From: Acidobacteriota bacterium
GTDB lineage: Bacteria > Acidobacteriota > Blastocatellia > Pyrinomonadales > Pyrinomonadaceae
Assembly (NCBI GenBank): GCA_019639155.1
Contig: JAHBSJ010000008.1
Coordinates: 62,001-126,000, forward strand
Direction of reading: 5' to 3'
Length of the DNA: 64,000 bases
Position 1 is the first letter of the stretch. Each line of letters opens with the position of its first letter. Made by a program: the position numbers and the translations under genes. This document shows, in pieces, positions 1 through 9,677 of this stretch. Under the pieces are notes generated by a model. That model was not told where the DNA came from. It ran no database searches and was given only the letters and a program-made list of their open reading frames with translations.

Positions 1-392
1 GCAGAAAGGAACAAAAAAGCGAACGAAAGGCAGCCGAAGGCGATAAGAGTGCGTCGGCGCTTAGGGTCGTTCAGATCGATGATCGGAAAAGGAGCGATAT
101 CCTCGGGAGCCTTGTTCCGGCGTCGACGCCTTTCGATCAGAGCCCCAAGCACAACGAGAAACAGCCCGAAAACCAGGACACTCGGTACAAAAATGAATGT
201 AACAAGGTCCGTATACGGGTTATCTGACTCGCCCGTGAGTTCGATCATGAACAGCAGAACAAAGCTCGTAGAACTTGCTGCCGCAATAGCGATGCCGACG
301 AAACTGATATAGTTTCGCAACAGACTGGGCATGACCACAGCCTTTCCGTCTTCGGGATTTTCGGATTCGCGCCTTTCGTTTTCTTCTTTCAT
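1..392 (-). CDS. NapC/NirT-like membrane-anchored cytochrome (5' part only)
   Basis: The gene starts at an ATG whose first base is 392 and runs off the left edge, so only about 130 N-terminal residues are visible. They hold a charged N-terminus (about 22 residues rich in Glu/Arg), a first hydrophobic helix near residues 28-50, a second near 65-87, then an Arg-rich stretch and the start of a third helix. This layout resembles the membrane anchor of acidobacterial proteins annotated as NapC/NirT or cytochrome c3 family, which pass quinol electrons to periplasmic haems. No CxxCH motif lies in the visible part, so the haem domain is an inference supported by the four cytochrome genes that follow on the same strand. 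It could instead be an unrelated three-helix membrane protein. Confidence 0.5.
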   Translation of the reverse strand, partial: MKEENERRESENPEDGKAVVMPSLLRNYISFVGIAIAAASSTSFVLLFMIELTGESDNPYTDLVTFIFVPSVLVFGLFLVVLGALIERRRRRNKAPEDIAPFPIIDLNDPKRRRTLIAFGCLSFAFLFLS

Positions 393-435
393 AACTTAGT
401 TTAACACCCAAGAACAGCTGACCAGCGCAAATAAC

Positions 436-486
436 CCAAAACCCGCGATCGGCGTAAGCAAAAGTGCACGATTCGGCGGGTTTTGG
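436..486 (-). terminator. 11-bp perfect inverted repeat between two minus-strand genes
   Basis: Arms CCAAAACCCGC (436-446) and GCGGGTTTTGG (476-486) enclose a 29-nt loop. The T-run is inside the stem rather than after it, so this may be a weak terminator or attenuator between the monohaem cytochrome gene and the NapC-like gene. No function beyond the hairpin itself is shown. Confidence 0.4.
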
Positions 487-517
487 TGTCTGTGTTCGAC
501 GTCCGAAGCGCCGGCTG

Positions 518-856
518 TTATTCGGCAGGCTGCCGGAGTGACTTCATGTAGTCAACAAGTGCTTTCGCTTCCTCGGTCTTCATTCCCTTTGCCTCGTAGC
601 CCGGCATATGGGGTGGCTTTTCCATCTTCTTACCCTTCATAATGATCTCGATCTGTTCTTCTTCCGGCATATTCGGATCATAGAACTTCTCGGCCTTTGG
701 GCTATGGCAGACCGCACAGTTCTTTTTATAGGATGCGGCCGCATCCTGAACCTCTTCCCCGGCGAAACTCTGTGTTTCGGCGCGGAAAACCATAACAAGT
801 GCTATCAGAATAAGAAAAGAGATAATTGCGGCAAATTTTGCGTTTCTGGTCTTCAT
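518..856 (-). CDS. Monohaem class I cytochrome c, secreted
   Basis: The protein has 112 residues. An N-terminal signal segment (Lys/Arg, then a hydrophobic run ILIALVMVF, then a polar region) directs export. One CxxCH haem motif (CAVCH) follows, and a C-terminal Met in the MPGYE region is a plausible axial ligand, so this is a small periplasmic electron carrier. The ATG at 856 was chosen because an AGGGAG ribosome site lies 5 nt upstream; longer in-frame extensions lack a signal-peptide-like start. It is the most downstream of the cytochrome genes except for the NapC-like fragment. A CRP/FNR-type box lies about 180 bp upstream. Its partner is probably one of the multihaem proteins encoded next to it, but the sequence does not say which. 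Confidence 0.88.
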   Translation of the reverse strand: MKTRNAKFAAIISFLILIALVMVFRAETQSFAGEEVQDAAASYKKNCAVCHSPKAEKFYDPNMPEEEQIEIIMKGKKMEKPPHMPGYEAKGMKTEEAKALVDYMKSLRQPAE

Positions 857-1035
857 GTGTGACTCCCTATACATAATGTTGTCTTGGGGACGACAAGTAG
901 GACGCCCCTCACACATAAACATTGGCAAAACCTGTGCCACCGCGGAACTTTCCCCATTACGGCGAAAACACCCTACAGTATCAGCACTTTTGCGTTTACT
1001 CTTAGTTCTTGGATTATCAAATATCTTCTGAGAAG

Positions 1036-1051
1036 TGCGAAAAATATCACA
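1036..1051 (-). promoter_or_regulatory. CRP/FNR-family box upstream of the monohaem cytochrome gene
   Basis: The plus strand reads TGCGA-N6-TCACA, one mismatch from the CRP-type consensus TGTGA-N6-TCACA. On the minus strand a GATAAT hexamer lies at 1018-1013, putting the box centre near -37.5 of the expected start. The fit is weaker than at the box near 5671. The 857-1142 spacer holds nothing else recognised. Confidence 0.4.
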
Positions 1052-1142
1052 CTCATAGCGCTAAAACTTTGAGCCTGGGTCTCAAGTGTATTACCCTTCG
1101 CTCCAGGAAATACCGCAACTGCAGCGTCGGTTCAAATTACTC

Positions 1143-3095
1143 TTAATGCTTGACCGTGAACAGCGTTACAAAGATCGCCATAACCAGCAACAAACCGGTA
1201 ATATATGCGGCAAAACCGAAAACCCGAGCAACCGCCCTGAAAGACTTTGACGGCGGCGGCACCAATACGTCCTCGAGCTTACCTTCCTCGACCAGCCTTG
1301 CATATTCGACAGGCCTCTCATCTTTGAACCACGAGAGCCGAACTTTACCGGTGAACATTACAATATCCATCGGAAAATTCTCAGGCCTCAAATGATTATG
1401 GAAAAAGTGGAACGAGAATATGAAAGCCGTCGCAAGCAATGCCTCTTCACCATGGACGATGGTTGCGATATTAAGCGCCTCGCCCGGCAGAAATCGCGTA
1501 AAGAACGTCGGGAACCACAACATCAATCCAGAGATGCCGATGACCGGAACACCCCAAAATACTGCGAAATAATCGAATTTTTCCCAGTAAGTGAAACGGT
1601 CGAGTTTCGGACGAGGCCCGAGATAGAAGAACCATCGGAACATATTGAATGCGTCGATGAAGTCCTGCTTTCTGATCATCATCGTTTCAGGCCCGAAAAA
1701 TGCTCTCTTATCACGCTCGACGAATGCCTTTTTCAAAACGAACCACAGATGGTAGCCGGCATATCCGAACGTGATGATCGCACAAACGCGATGTATGAAC
1801 CGTGTAACGGCTAGGCCGCCATGCATCTCTACTACCCATTTACCCCAGTCGGTGAACGAATACATCAGCGGCAGGCCCGTCGCGGCAAGGCCAAGGAAAC
1901 TGACGATGATCGCGACATGGGTCAATCTATGCTGACGCGAAAATCTTAGGACCCATTTTTCCTCTTCATCGCGTACACGTTTATGAGATTCTCCTTTTAT
2001 GGCCGCAACTATCGAACGCTGCAGCCAGAGAACTGTATGCACGCCAAAGAACCCGAAAACGCACAGGAGCAGCCACTTCATAAAAGTGGCAACCACATAT
2101 GTCATGTATCCCTTTTCCGGATTCTTGGGCTCAGGGTGCGGCTGAAACGTAACAAAGCCCGCATTAACGCCTGTGTGGCAAGTTGCACAGGTCTGAATCA
2201 GATTCGCGGGGTGCACCGAAGATGCAGGGTTCGATGCAGGCAAATTGTGATGCGGCGTGTGGCAATCGGCACAGGTCGCAGCAAGCTGATATTTGAATTC
2301 GGTCGCCTGTCCATGAAATGTATCGCGATAGCTCGGCGCTTGCTGTTGGTGACAGCTGCTGCACGTATCGACCATCAGCAGGCTGAATTCCCGAATGTCG
2401 GCGGGAGCCTCATGATGAGATACCGCTGAATGGCAATCGGTACACATCGGTGCTTTTGGATCGCCGCGTTTGAACGCAATGCCGTGCGAGCTGTTCTCCC
2501 ATTCCGGAACGATGCCGGAGTGACATTTGATACAGACATTCGCGATGTTTACCCGCATTACTGCGGCATCACCCGTTTTTGAGGATTGGATCGTATGACG
2601 ACCGTGACAGTCCGAACACGAAGCCGCCCTTGTGTCGCCTTTGTCCAACAACTTGCCGTGGATGCTCAAATGGAAGGAGTCGTATTCGCCTTGGTGGCAT
2701 TTGCCGCAGGTCTGCTCCTGTTTTGTCGCATATACGGTCGATCGCGGATCGTCAGGCGGGAAATCGGTGGTCATGTCGCCGTCCACCGTATGACAATCGA
2801 TACATACCGCGGCCGGCTTCCCGTTCTCCTGGATCTTGGCGTGTATGCTTCCTTCGTATTCGCGATGGGCATCACGGTGAAATCTTTCTCCGGGTCCAAG
2901 TTTCGGCAGCGTAGAACCTGCTCCGTGACAGCTGTTGCACTCGAGCTTTACGCGAAGCGGTGCGGTGCGCTGGGTCGTCACTGGAGTTGGAACTGGCTGT
3001 TCCGCCGAAACATTTGACGGCGCGCGAAACGCGAACGGCACGGTGATGGCTGCCGCAAATAATAGCGTAACGATAAGTTTTAAGCCGGTCTTCAT
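1143..3095 (-). CDS. Nine-haem cytochrome c fused to a cytochrome b membrane domain
   Basis: The protein has 650 residues. A signal peptide (about residues 1-30) is followed by nine CxxCH motifs (CNSCH, CIDCH, CGKCH, CSDCH, CIKCH, CTDCH, CSSCH, CADCH, CATCH) over roughly residues 55-310. The C-terminal half carries several hydrophobic helices with spaced His residues, like the di-haem cytochrome b subunits of formate dehydrogenase or thiosulfate reductase. One polypeptide could therefore pass electrons between the quinone pool and periplasmic haems. The ATG at 3095 follows AGGAGG by 5 nt, which overrides an in-frame extension that would overlap the upstream gene. It lies 34 bp after the 15-haem gene, consistent with one operon. 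Direction of electron flow and final acceptor cannot be told. Confidence 0.88.
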   Translation of the reverse strand: MKTGLKLIVTLLFAAAITVPFAFRAPSNVSAEQPVPTPVTTQRTAPLRVKLECNSCHGAGSTLPKLGPGERFHRDAHREYEGSIHAKIQENGKPAAVCIDCHTVDGDMTTDFPPDDPRSTVYATKQEQTCGKCHQGEYDSFHLSIHGKLLDKGDTRAASCSDCHGRHTIQSSKTGDAAVMRVNIANVCIKCHSGIVPEWENSSHGIAFKRGDPKAPMCTDCHSAVSHHEAPADIREFSLLMVDTCSSCHQQQAPSYRDTFHGQATEFKYQLAATCADCHTPHHNLPASNPASSVHPANLIQTCATCHTGVNAGFVTFQPHPEPKNPEKGYMTYVVATFMKWLLLCVFGFFGVHTVLWLQRSIVAAIKGESHKRVRDEEEKWVLRFSRQHRLTHVAIIVSFLGLAATGLPLMYSFTDWGKWVVEMHGGLAVTRFIHRVCAIITFGYAGYHLWFVLKKAFVERDKRAFFGPETMMIRKQDFIDAFNMFRWFFYLGPRPKLDRFTYWEKFDYFAVFWGVPVIGISGLMLWFPTFFTRFLPGEALNIATIVHGEEALLATAFIFSFHFFHNHLRPENFPMDIVMFTGKVRLSWFKDERPVEYARLVEEGKLEDVLVPPPSKSFRAVARVFGFAAYITGLLLVMAIFVTLFTVKH

Positions 3096-3129
3096 ACCTA
3101 CCTCCTCATCGTATCCGCGGCCGCACCGG

Positions 3130-4422
3130 TCACCGCGAACTGAACTTGCCTCCCGTGTGGCATTGTTTGCAGTTGGCAAAATCGTTGCCGAACGCAATAG
3201 AGCCATCATGACAGGACGCGCAATTCATTCGTTGCCCCGAAGGCCTGTGCATGACCGCCAACGGAACGTCCATTTTCCCTCCACTATTTGTGTGGCACGA
3301 ATCGCAATCAAATCCTGAGTGTTTCGTATGGCTGAAATTGCCAGGGACCACTGCCCGAGAGGGTCTGATGTCGTTTGTTTCGCCTTGCTTATGGCAAGTA
3401 AAACAGCTGCTTGCCATGAAACCGCCGCCCGTTCGCTTTGTCGGAGCGTGACACTGATAACAGGTCGTGTGCGCATCGGTACTGTTCGGCACCGAGAAAT
3501 TGATACCGCCTCCCGTTCCTTTGTGACAGGTGGAACAGCTCTGAGCCGAGTGCGCGTTATGATCAAATTTGACCCCAAAGCTGCGGCTCGCAGGCATTTC
3601 AGAGTGGCATTGCCTGCAGTCACGGAAGTTGGTCGCACCAAAGGCTTGCCTTCCGTTGTGGCATGTCGCACATGAATTTGCCGTGTTCGAGTGCATCGCG
3701 GTCCTTATCTTGACCGCTGCCGAATCGGTGTTCGTCGCGTGGCAGCTATTGCAGCTAACCTTCGAGTGGTTGCTGTGGTTGAAATTGAACCCTACATTGT
3801 TTGCTCCCACGGAAATACGGTCGGGTTGGCCCGGTTCGTGACAGGTCGAGCAAGAACCGATGTTCTTTTCCCCGACCACCTTGTCCGATGTGTGGCATTG
3901 CAAACACGTCGCATGTGCGTTGGGGCCGGCGGGAACTGAGATGACATTGCCCTGCGGCTTATGACAAGTGGAGCAATTCGTCTCTTTGAAATGGGAAGAG
4001 TGGTTGATCTTTGCCGTGAAACTTCGGATCGACGGGAACCGCTTCAGATCTGCCGCGCCCGGTTCGGTATGACAGATGGCACATATTTGGTGCGAATTGT
4101 CAGCAAACTGCGGTGTGTGGCATCCGGCACACGTCTGGTGTGACGCAAACTGCGGACGCATATTGTCGTCCTGCTGAATATGACAAAGCAAACACGGTAC
4201 ATCTACGTGACGCGGGCTGTCATGACGGAACCTTGAAAAATCAACGTCGTCCATCGTGTCTGTCGATACGATCTCTTCCGGAAGAGGCTTGAAAGGGCTT
4301 TCTTGTACTTTCCTTTCAACCACCGCAGGCGTACAAGCAGAGAAAAGATAACCTGCCCCTAATACGGCAAATACCAAAACCAGACCGATCTGAATTCGAT
4401 TTGCCAAGCCGTTGTTTCGCAT
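3130..4422 (-). CDS. Fifteen-haem cytochrome c (cytochrome c3/c7-like repeats)
   Basis: The protein has 430 residues and fifteen CxxCH motifs, many preceded by NH/SH pairs (for example NHSSHF, NHSNHS, DHNAHS, SHTKHS) that supply distal His ligands, as in c3/c7-type repeat cytochromes. The N-terminus has one hydrophobic helix ending in FSAC, so the protein may be a lipoprotein or simply membrane anchored; the lipobox is imperfect. Such haem chains act as periplasmic or cell-surface wires. No Shine-Dalgarno site is visible before the ATG at 4422. The gene sits between two other multihaem genes in the same direction, 46 bp after one and 34 bp before the next, so co-expression is likely. Confidence 0.88.
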   Translation of the reverse strand: MRNNGLANRIQIGLVLVFAVLGAGYLFSACTPAVVERKVQESPFKPLPEEIVSTDTMDDVDFSRFRHDSPRHVDVPCLLCHIQQDDNMRPQFASHQTCAGCHTPQFADNSHQICAICHTEPGAADLKRFPSIRSFTAKINHSSHFKETNCSTCHKPQGNVISVPAGPNAHATCLQCHTSDKVVGEKNIGSCSTCHEPGQPDRISVGANNVGFNFNHSNHSKVSCNSCHATNTDSAAVKIRTAMHSNTANSCATCHNGRQAFGATNFRDCRQCHSEMPASRSFGVKFDHNAHSAQSCSTCHKGTGGGINFSVPNSTDAHTTCYQCHAPTKRTGGGFMASSCFTCHKQGETNDIRPSRAVVPGNFSHTKHSGFDCDSCHTNSGGKMDVPLAVMHRPSGQRMNCASCHDGSIAFGNDFANCKQCHTGGKFSSR

Positions 4423-4468
4423 TTGTGATCGGTTGTTCAGATCGTCTTCCCCTTAATATACTTCTGAA

Positions 4469-5617
4469 TCAATTACCAGCATCCTTAACTGCCTTGATGT
4501 GTGATGCAGGTACAGGCATCTTTCCATAAACTACGTGACAACTTACACAATCAAATCTCGCATTCTTCTCGCGACGCTCCAATTCCACATTCAATAGACC
4601 GCCGTCAGCGGCCGTCGGCGTCACGTGGCACATTACGCACGACGAAATGGAGACACGACGCGCAGTACGGTTCACGGTGTCGATAGTGCCGACCATATGA
4701 CAAGTGGAACATTCCATATCGCGATGCATTTCAAGTTCATGCCTGAACGTTCCGACAGATGTTCGCATCTGCCAAGCCGCGCGGACGACCTTGTCCGAAA
4801 CCTTCATTCGTGCCATCACGGCATCCGAAATATCAGGACCTGGCCCGGCTTCTTTGGGCTTGTGGCAAACCGCGCAATCCGTCGGTGCGGGTGACATTCC
4901 GCTATCTGCCGAGTGACAGGTAAAACATGAAGCATGCCCCAAAGGGGACGACATGAATGTTCCCCGCCTCAGCCAGAACGTATTACCAAGCCCGCGTGGA
5001 GGATTCGTGTAGAATTCCGCCGGGTCCTTACCTTGAGGATCCTTGATCGCATGGCAAACAGCACAATTCTCCGCAGCGTTGCGTCTGAATGAGACAGCTA
5101 CGAACATCGACCTGCCATCGCGACTATTGCCGTTGTCGCTCACGATATCGGCATGCAGTTCATGCGGGAAGTTCACCGAGAAGTCGGAAGACGCACTGCT
5201 GCCTTTCGGGCTCTTGTCATAGATCTCGCGAGGATTCGGGAATGGATGCCGTGTACTGTCGTTGGGTGAGGGATTCACATGACAGATCGAACAGATAGTA
5301 GGCGGCGAACCCGTGAAAAAATTCTGTTCGTGGCATGTCAGGCACGACTCGTGTTTTGGATAGTCCGTAATGTCCTCGAATGCATCCGCCTCGGGCCTTA
5401 CGGCCTTCCAATTATCGGAAGGAAACTTATGACACGATGAGCATTCCATCTGATGTGCTTCATTACGATGGTCGAACTTGGGAACCTTCGGTGTCGGAGT
5501 TGAACGGCGGACTGGCGGCCTCCTCTGCGAATGGGCAGTCTCGGGCGCGAGGTATACAAACGCCGCGGCAACGGCTGCAATGCCTAGGATTAAAATGATC
5601 AGTCTGAAACGGAACAT
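4469..5617 (-). CDS. Nine-haem secreted cytochrome c
   Basis: The protein has 382 residues. A signal peptide (hydrophobic core IILILGIAAVAAAFVY, then polar) precedes nine CxxCH motifs (CSSCH, CLTCH, CSICH, CAVCH, CFTCH, CAVCH, CSTCH, CVMCH, CVSCH). It is the first gene of the leftward cytochrome cluster. The ATG at 5617 is chosen because it begins a proper signal peptide; the longer reading frame begins with TTG and runs into the promoter region. A TATAAT box at 5642-5637 predicts a transcript start near 5630, giving a leader of only about 13 nt. The role is presumed electron transfer to or from the 15-haem protein. Family assignment beyond multihaem cytochrome c is not possible by eye. Confidence 0.87.
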   Translation of the reverse strand: MFRFRLIILILGIAAVAAAFVYLAPETAHSQRRPPVRRSTPTPKVPKFDHRNEAHQMECSSCHKFPSDNWKAVRPEADAFEDITDYPKHESCLTCHEQNFFTGSPPTICSICHVNPSPNDSTRHPFPNPREIYDKSPKGSSASSDFSVNFPHELHADIVSDNGNSRDGRSMFVAVSFRRNAAENCAVCHAIKDPQGKDPAEFYTNPPRGLGNTFWLRRGTFMSSPLGHASCFTCHSADSGMSPAPTDCAVCHKPKEAGPGPDISDAVMARMKVSDKVVRAAWQMRTSVGTFRHELEMHRDMECSTCHMVGTIDTVNRTARRVSISSCVMCHVTPTAADGGLLNVELERREKNARFDCVSCHVVYGKMPVPASHIKAVKDAGN

Positions 5618-5636
5618 CGAAAGGAACGTCACCCCA

Positions 5637-5679
5637 ATTATATTCAGGTTGGCTTCATTGCCTAGTGACAAATATCACA
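5637..5679 (-). promoter_or_regulatory. CRP/FNR-type class II promoter of the cytochrome cluster
   Basis: On the minus strand TGTGA-N6-TCACT occupies 5679-5664 (centre 5671.5) and a perfect -10 box TATAAT occupies 5642-5637. The predicted start is 5630, so the palindrome is centred at exactly -41.5, the position of class II CRP/FNR activators, and no -35 box is present. The same palindrome lies 70 bp before the divergent NtrC-type gene and could act on it too. Confidence 0.62.
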
Positions 5680-5749
5680 TTATTGTATTTAGGAAACTGC
5701 GAAAATTTTCGCGGATGTTGGTTTCGAAGCCATAAGAATAAGGAATGTG

Positions 5750-7141
5750 ATGAAAGAAACCGCCGGCAAAGTGTTGATCGTGGACGACGACCGTTTCGTG
5801 CGAATGGCGCTCGTCGAGGCTCTCAGATCTTGGGAATATGAATCTTTCGAAGCCGACAGCGTCGCGGGCGGCAGAACGGCGTTCGCGGAACATGAGCCTG
5901 ACGTCGTCCTTCTCGATATTGACCTCCCGGACGGTTCCGGACTCGACCTTTTGACAGAGATCAAACTGAAGGATCCTGACGTCATCGCCGTGATCATCAC
6001 GGGGAATGTTGACATTGAGAACACCATTGCGGCCTTGCGCGGCGGTGCACATGACTTTATCGGAAAACCGGTGCGCGTGGAAGAACTTCGTGTAACGCTG
6101 CGAAACGCCGTAGAAACAGGCGAGCTTCGAAAAGAGATCCGCCAGATCCGCACCGATAGAAAACGCAGGTTCTCATTTTCTGAGATCATCGGGGAATCCG
6201 ATACGATGAAAAAGGCGATCGATCTTGCTCAAAGGGTCGCTGAATCGGACGTCGGGTCGATCCTGCTCAATGGCGAAACAGGAACCGGAAAGGATCTGTT
6301 TGCAAGGGCGATCCATTACGCGTCGTCACGCGCCGACGCCCCGTATCTGGCGATCAATTGTGCGGCTCTTCCCGCAAACTTGATCGAATCGGAGCTTTTC
6401 GGCTATGAGAAAGGTGCCTTCACCGATGCAAAGGCAAGGAAGGAAGGGTTATTTGAGCAAGCCCACGGCGGAACGATCTTTCTTGATGAGATCGGCGAGA
6501 TGGAACTCGGGCTCCAGGCAAAATTGCTTCGGGTTCTCGAAGAGGGAGCCTTTCGCAGGGTCGGCGGGCTAAAGGATATACAGATGAACGCGAGGATAAT
6601 CGCGGCTTCCAATCGAAATCTTAAAGCCGAAAGCGAAGCGGGAAATTTTCGCCTTGACCTGTACTTTCGCCTTTCGGTCATCCAGGTGGACATACCACCC
6701 CTACGCGATAGAGGCAACGACGTAATACTGCTCGCGGAACACTATATAGAAAAGGCGAACCTAAAAAGACGCGGTCAGAAACTAAAAGGACTAACGGAAG
6801 AAGCCGCTAGTATTTTCCGGCATTATCGCTGGAGCGGAAATGTCCGTGAATTGCGTAATGTGATCGAGCGTGCATCCATACTCGAGGATGGCGAGTATGT
6901 AACCATAACGCACTTACCCGCGGATATGATCTCGGAAGAAATGTTGGCCAAGGCCGGATCGTCGGAATTTCGTTTGCCTGATGACGGCATCGCACTTGAA
7001 ACCGTCGAATTTGAGCTTGCAAAGCAGGCATTTCAGCGAACCGGCGGCAACCTGACCAGAGCCGCAAAGCTGCTCGACATTTCCCGCGATCAGCTTAGGT
7101 ATAAACTGCGCAAGGCCGGTTTCGAAATGGAGAGCAATTGA
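5750..7141 (+). CDS. NtrC-family sigma-54-dependent response regulator
   Basis: The protein has 463 residues in three domains. A receiver domain (about 7-120) has acidic DDD at 12-14, phosphoacceptor Asp56 and Lys106. An AAA+ sigma-54 activation domain (about 145-380) has Walker A GETGTGKD (175-182) and a GAFTDA loop (222-227), a variant of GAFTGA. The C-terminus carries a Fis-type helix-turn-helix ([14 protein letters not shown]). It should open sigma-54 promoters when phosphorylated. The ATG at 5750 follows AAGGA by 5 nt; a GTG three bases earlier is too close. The stop overlaps the start of the downstream hybrid kinase, its probable partner. Divergence from the cytochrome genes suggests a redox or respiratory signal, which is inference. 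Confidence 0.93.
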   Translation: MKETAGKVLIVDDDRFVRMALVEALRSWEYESFEADSVAGGRTAFAEHEPDVVLLDIDLPDGSGLDLLTEIKLKDPDVIAVIITGNVDIENTIAALRGGAHDFIGKPVRVEELRVTLRNAVETGELRKEIRQIRTDRKRRFSFSEIIGESDTMKKAIDLAQRVAESDVGSILLNGETGTGKDLFARAIHYASSRADAPYLAINCAALPANLIESELFGYEKGAFTDAKARKEGLFEQAHGGTIFLDEIGEMELGLQAKLLRVLEEGAFRRVGGLKDIQMNARIIAASNRNLKAESEAGNFRLDLYFRLSVIQVDIPPLRDRGNDVILLAEHYIEKANLKRRGQKLKGLTEEAASIFRHYRWSGNVRELRNVIERASILEDGEYVTITHLPADMISEEMLAKAGSSEFRLPDDGIALETVEFELAKQAFQRTGGNLTRAAKLLDISRDQLRYKLRKAGFEMESN

Positions 7142-9069
7142 TCGAGAAGATAGTGAACGATAACGAATCATCCGCTAACGGGGCATCTGCTTCCGCACTT
7201 AAAGAGCTGACAGACCTAAAAAGGGCTATTGACGCGGCAGCCATCGTTGCCATTACCGATCAAACAGGCAAGATCACCTATGTAAACGACAAATTTTGCG
7301 AGATCTCAAAATTCAGCCGTGAGGAACTGCTCGGCCGGGACCATCGCATAATAAATTCGGGATATCATTCAAAAGAGTTCATTCGAAACATTTGGACGAC
7401 GATCGCCAAAGGCAACGTTTGGCACGGCGAGATAAGAAACAAAGCGAAAGACGATTCCATCTATTGGGTGGACACGACCATAGTTCCGTTTGTTGATGAA
7501 AAGGGAAAGCCATTCCAGTACGTCGCGATAAGATTCGAGATCACGGAAAGAAAACTCGGCGAAGAGCGTATACGTCAGCAGGCCTCGCTCTTGGACAAAG
7601 CACAAGACGCGATCCTTGTCTGCGACCTTAATTACCAGATCCTCTACTGGAACAAGGGCGCCCAACGAATGTACGGTTGGGAGGCCGAGGAAGTGTTTGG
7701 ACGCCACATTACCGATGTGCTTTGCGAGGGTGATGAGAGCCATATAAAAGAAGCCATCGACGGTTTGGAGAAAACGGATGAATGGAAAAAGGTCGGGAAA
7801 CACCGAGGAAAGGACAAAACCGAGCTTACCGTTGAATGCAGATGGACGCGGGTAAGGAAAGAGGACGGCGACCCCGACTATTTCCTGATTACCAATACTG
7901 ATATCACGGAACAAAAACGAGCTGAAGAGCACCTGTTTCGAGCCCAAAGAATGGAATCGATCGGGACCCTGGCCGGCGGGATAGCTCACGACCTGAATAA
8001 TATACTATCGCCGATAACGATGGCCGCTGACATGTTGCGGCTGGAACTAACCGATCCGGCCGGCGCGCGTTGGGTCTCGATGATCCGTGAGAACACTGAT
8101 CGAGGCGCCGAGTTGATCAAGCAGGTTCTAACCTTTGCCCGCGGAATGTCCGGAGAACGAATGCAGGTAAAGCTGAAGCATCTGATCAAAGAGCTTGTCA
8201 ATGTTCTAAATGAGACATTGCCGAAATCGATAGTGGTCAAATTCAATGTCAGCCCCGATCTCTGGACCATTATGGCTGATCCCACGCAGATACATCAGGT
8301 GCTTCTTAACGTCTGCATCAACGCTCGCGACGCCATGCCGCATGGCGGAACAATAACCATACGCGCTGAAAACATATCGATCGATGAGAATTATGCACGG
8401 ATGAATCTGGAAGCTGAACCCGGCAACTTCGTCGTCATAAGCGTGACAGATACCGGCAGCGGCATGACCCAGGAGATCGTCAAGCGTATCTTCGACCCTT
8501 TTTTTACTACAAAAGAGATGGGGAAGGGAACGGGCCTGGGTCTTGCTACGTCGATGACCATTGTGCGGAGCCACGGCGGCTTCATCAACGTTTACAGCGA
8601 ACCTAATAAGGGAAGCCGCTTCTCGATCTACCTTCCTTCCGCGGAAACTGAAGGTTCGATAGCCGTTCGGCCTCTGCAAACTGAGTTCCCTGCGGGAAAA
8701 GGTGAAACCATTCTCGTTGTCGATGATGAGGAAAATATCAGGACCATTGCAGAAGCAACATTGACGAAATTTGGATATAAGGTAATAACCGCAGGCGACG
8801 GCACTGAGGCTCTTGCGGTTCATTCTCAAAGGGAAAATGAGATATCGGCCGTCATCACGGATGTCGCGATGCCTTTCATGGACGGACCGTCCCTGATCCG
8901 GGCGTTGCGAAAGATCGACCCCCAGATCAAGATCATCGCGATGAGTGGTCTTGTTTCTGAGGGTCAGAGCGGTGAATTGGCCGAACTCGGGATAGACGCC
9001 TTTCTCGCAAAGCCGTACACGGCAGAAACCCTGCTCGTCACATTGAACGACATTCTGGGTCCGCGGTAG
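7138..9069 (+). CDS. PAS-PAS hybrid histidine kinase with C-terminal receiver
   Basis: The protein has 643 residues and no transmembrane segment, so it is cytoplasmic. Two PAS domains lie at about 25-145 and 150-268, the first starting in [18 protein letters not shown] HisKA dimerisation box follows with phosphoacceptor His284 (GGIAHDLNN), then the ATPase domain with N, G1 (DTGSGM) and G2 (GTGLGLAT) boxes, then a receiver domain with Asp575 ([11 protein letters not shown]). The start is a TTG at 7138 preceded by GGAG at 5 nt; its TTGA overlaps the stop of the NtrC-type gene, which implies translational coupling. Together they form a two-component pair. The PAS ligand is not evident. Confidence 0.92.
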   Translation: MIEKIVNDNESSANGASASALKELTDLKRAIDAAAIVAITDQTGKITYVNDKFCEISKFSREELLGRDHRIINSGYHSKEFIRNIWTTIAKGNVWHGEIRNKAKDDSIYWVDTTIVPFVDEKGKPFQYVAIRFEITERKLGEERIRQQASLLDKAQDAILVCDLNYQILYWNKGAQRMYGWEAEEVFGRHITDVLCEGDESHIKEAIDGLEKTDEWKKVGKHRGKDKTELTVECRWTRVRKEDGDPDYFLITNTDITEQKRAEEHLFRAQRMESIGTLAGGIAHDLNNILSPITMAADMLRLELTDPAGARWVSMIRENTDRGAELIKQVLTFARGMSGERMQVKLKHLIKELVNVLNETLPKSIVVKFNVSPDLWTIMADPTQIHQVLLNVCINARDAMPHGGTITIRAENISIDENYARMNLEAEPGNFVVISVTDTGSGMTQEIVKRIFDPFFTTKEMGKGTGLGLATSMTIVRSHGGFINVYSEPNKGSRFSIYLPSAETEGSIAVRPLQTEFPAGKGETILVVDDEENIRTIAEATLTKFGYKVITAGDGTEALAVHSQRENEISAVITDVAMPFMDGPSLIRALRKIDPQIKIIAMSGLVSEGQSGELAELGIDAFLAKPYTAETLLVTLNDILGPR

Positions 9070-9075
9070 TGCCGA

Positions 9076-9531
9076 TCAGGTTTCGGACGATCTGACCACG
9101 AGCACGGAACACTTAGCATGGTGTACGACACCGTTCGAAACGGAACCGAGCAGTCTGCCCCAAAAACCGCGGCCGTGCGAACCGACGACGATCACGTCAG
9201 CTCCCCATTCTTCCGCCTTTTCGACGATCTGCTGCACAGGCGAACCACGCAAAACCTCCGTGATCACAGGCACATCGGCAAGCGGAAAGTGCTTTTCGAT
9301 GACCGCCTTTGCCGCGGACACGAAACTCTCAGCCTGCTCACGAACCGCATCATCCAATTTCTGATAATAGTCGGCTGACAGTGCGAAAGGCTCTGCCGTG
9401 ACCGGATATGCGTCCTCGTAGGACGAAATGATCATCACTTCGGATCCCTGCGGCCGCATTAGTATCCTGCACGCTTGATCAACTGCGTTCAGGCTGTATT
9501 CCGAGCCATCTGTTGCTATCAGTATCTTCAT
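9076..9531 (-). CDS. Universal stress protein, UspA family, ATP-binding type
   Basis: The protein has 151 residues of single-domain Usp fold: N-terminal strand KILIATDGSE and a C-terminal nucleotide loop GSHGRGFWGRLLGSVSN that fits the G-x2-G-x9-G-S/T pattern of ATP-binding members, followed by SVLVV. It is cytoplasmic. The ATG at 9531 has an AAGGAGG ribosome site 6 nt upstream. It converges with the hybrid kinase gene, 6 bp away, with no obvious terminator between. Usp proteins respond to starvation, redox and respiratory stress, which would suit the neighbouring respiratory genes. Confidence 0.93.
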   Translation of the reverse strand: MKILIATDGSEYSLNAVDQACRILMRPQGSEVMIISSYEDAYPVTAEPFALSADYYQKLDDAVREQAESFVSAAKAVIEKHFPLADVPVITEVLRGSPVQQIVEKAEEWGADVIVVGSHGRGFWGRLLGSVSNGVVHHAKCSVLVVRSSET

Positions 9532-9677
9532 CTTCGCCTCCTTTCCTTAATTCAACTCTCACAACTATGATTTCGGCAATTGGCATACCAATTACCGAAG
9601 AAATCCAACTGCCCAAAAAAACGAACGGATGCATAATATGCTGTTATAGTAAAGATATCACGGAGGCATCATTCGCT

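Noticed and set aside
5971..6430. GAFTDA instead of GAFTGA in the NtrC-type protein taken as a sign of inactivity
   Set aside because: The variant occurs in functional members of the family and all other motifs are intact.
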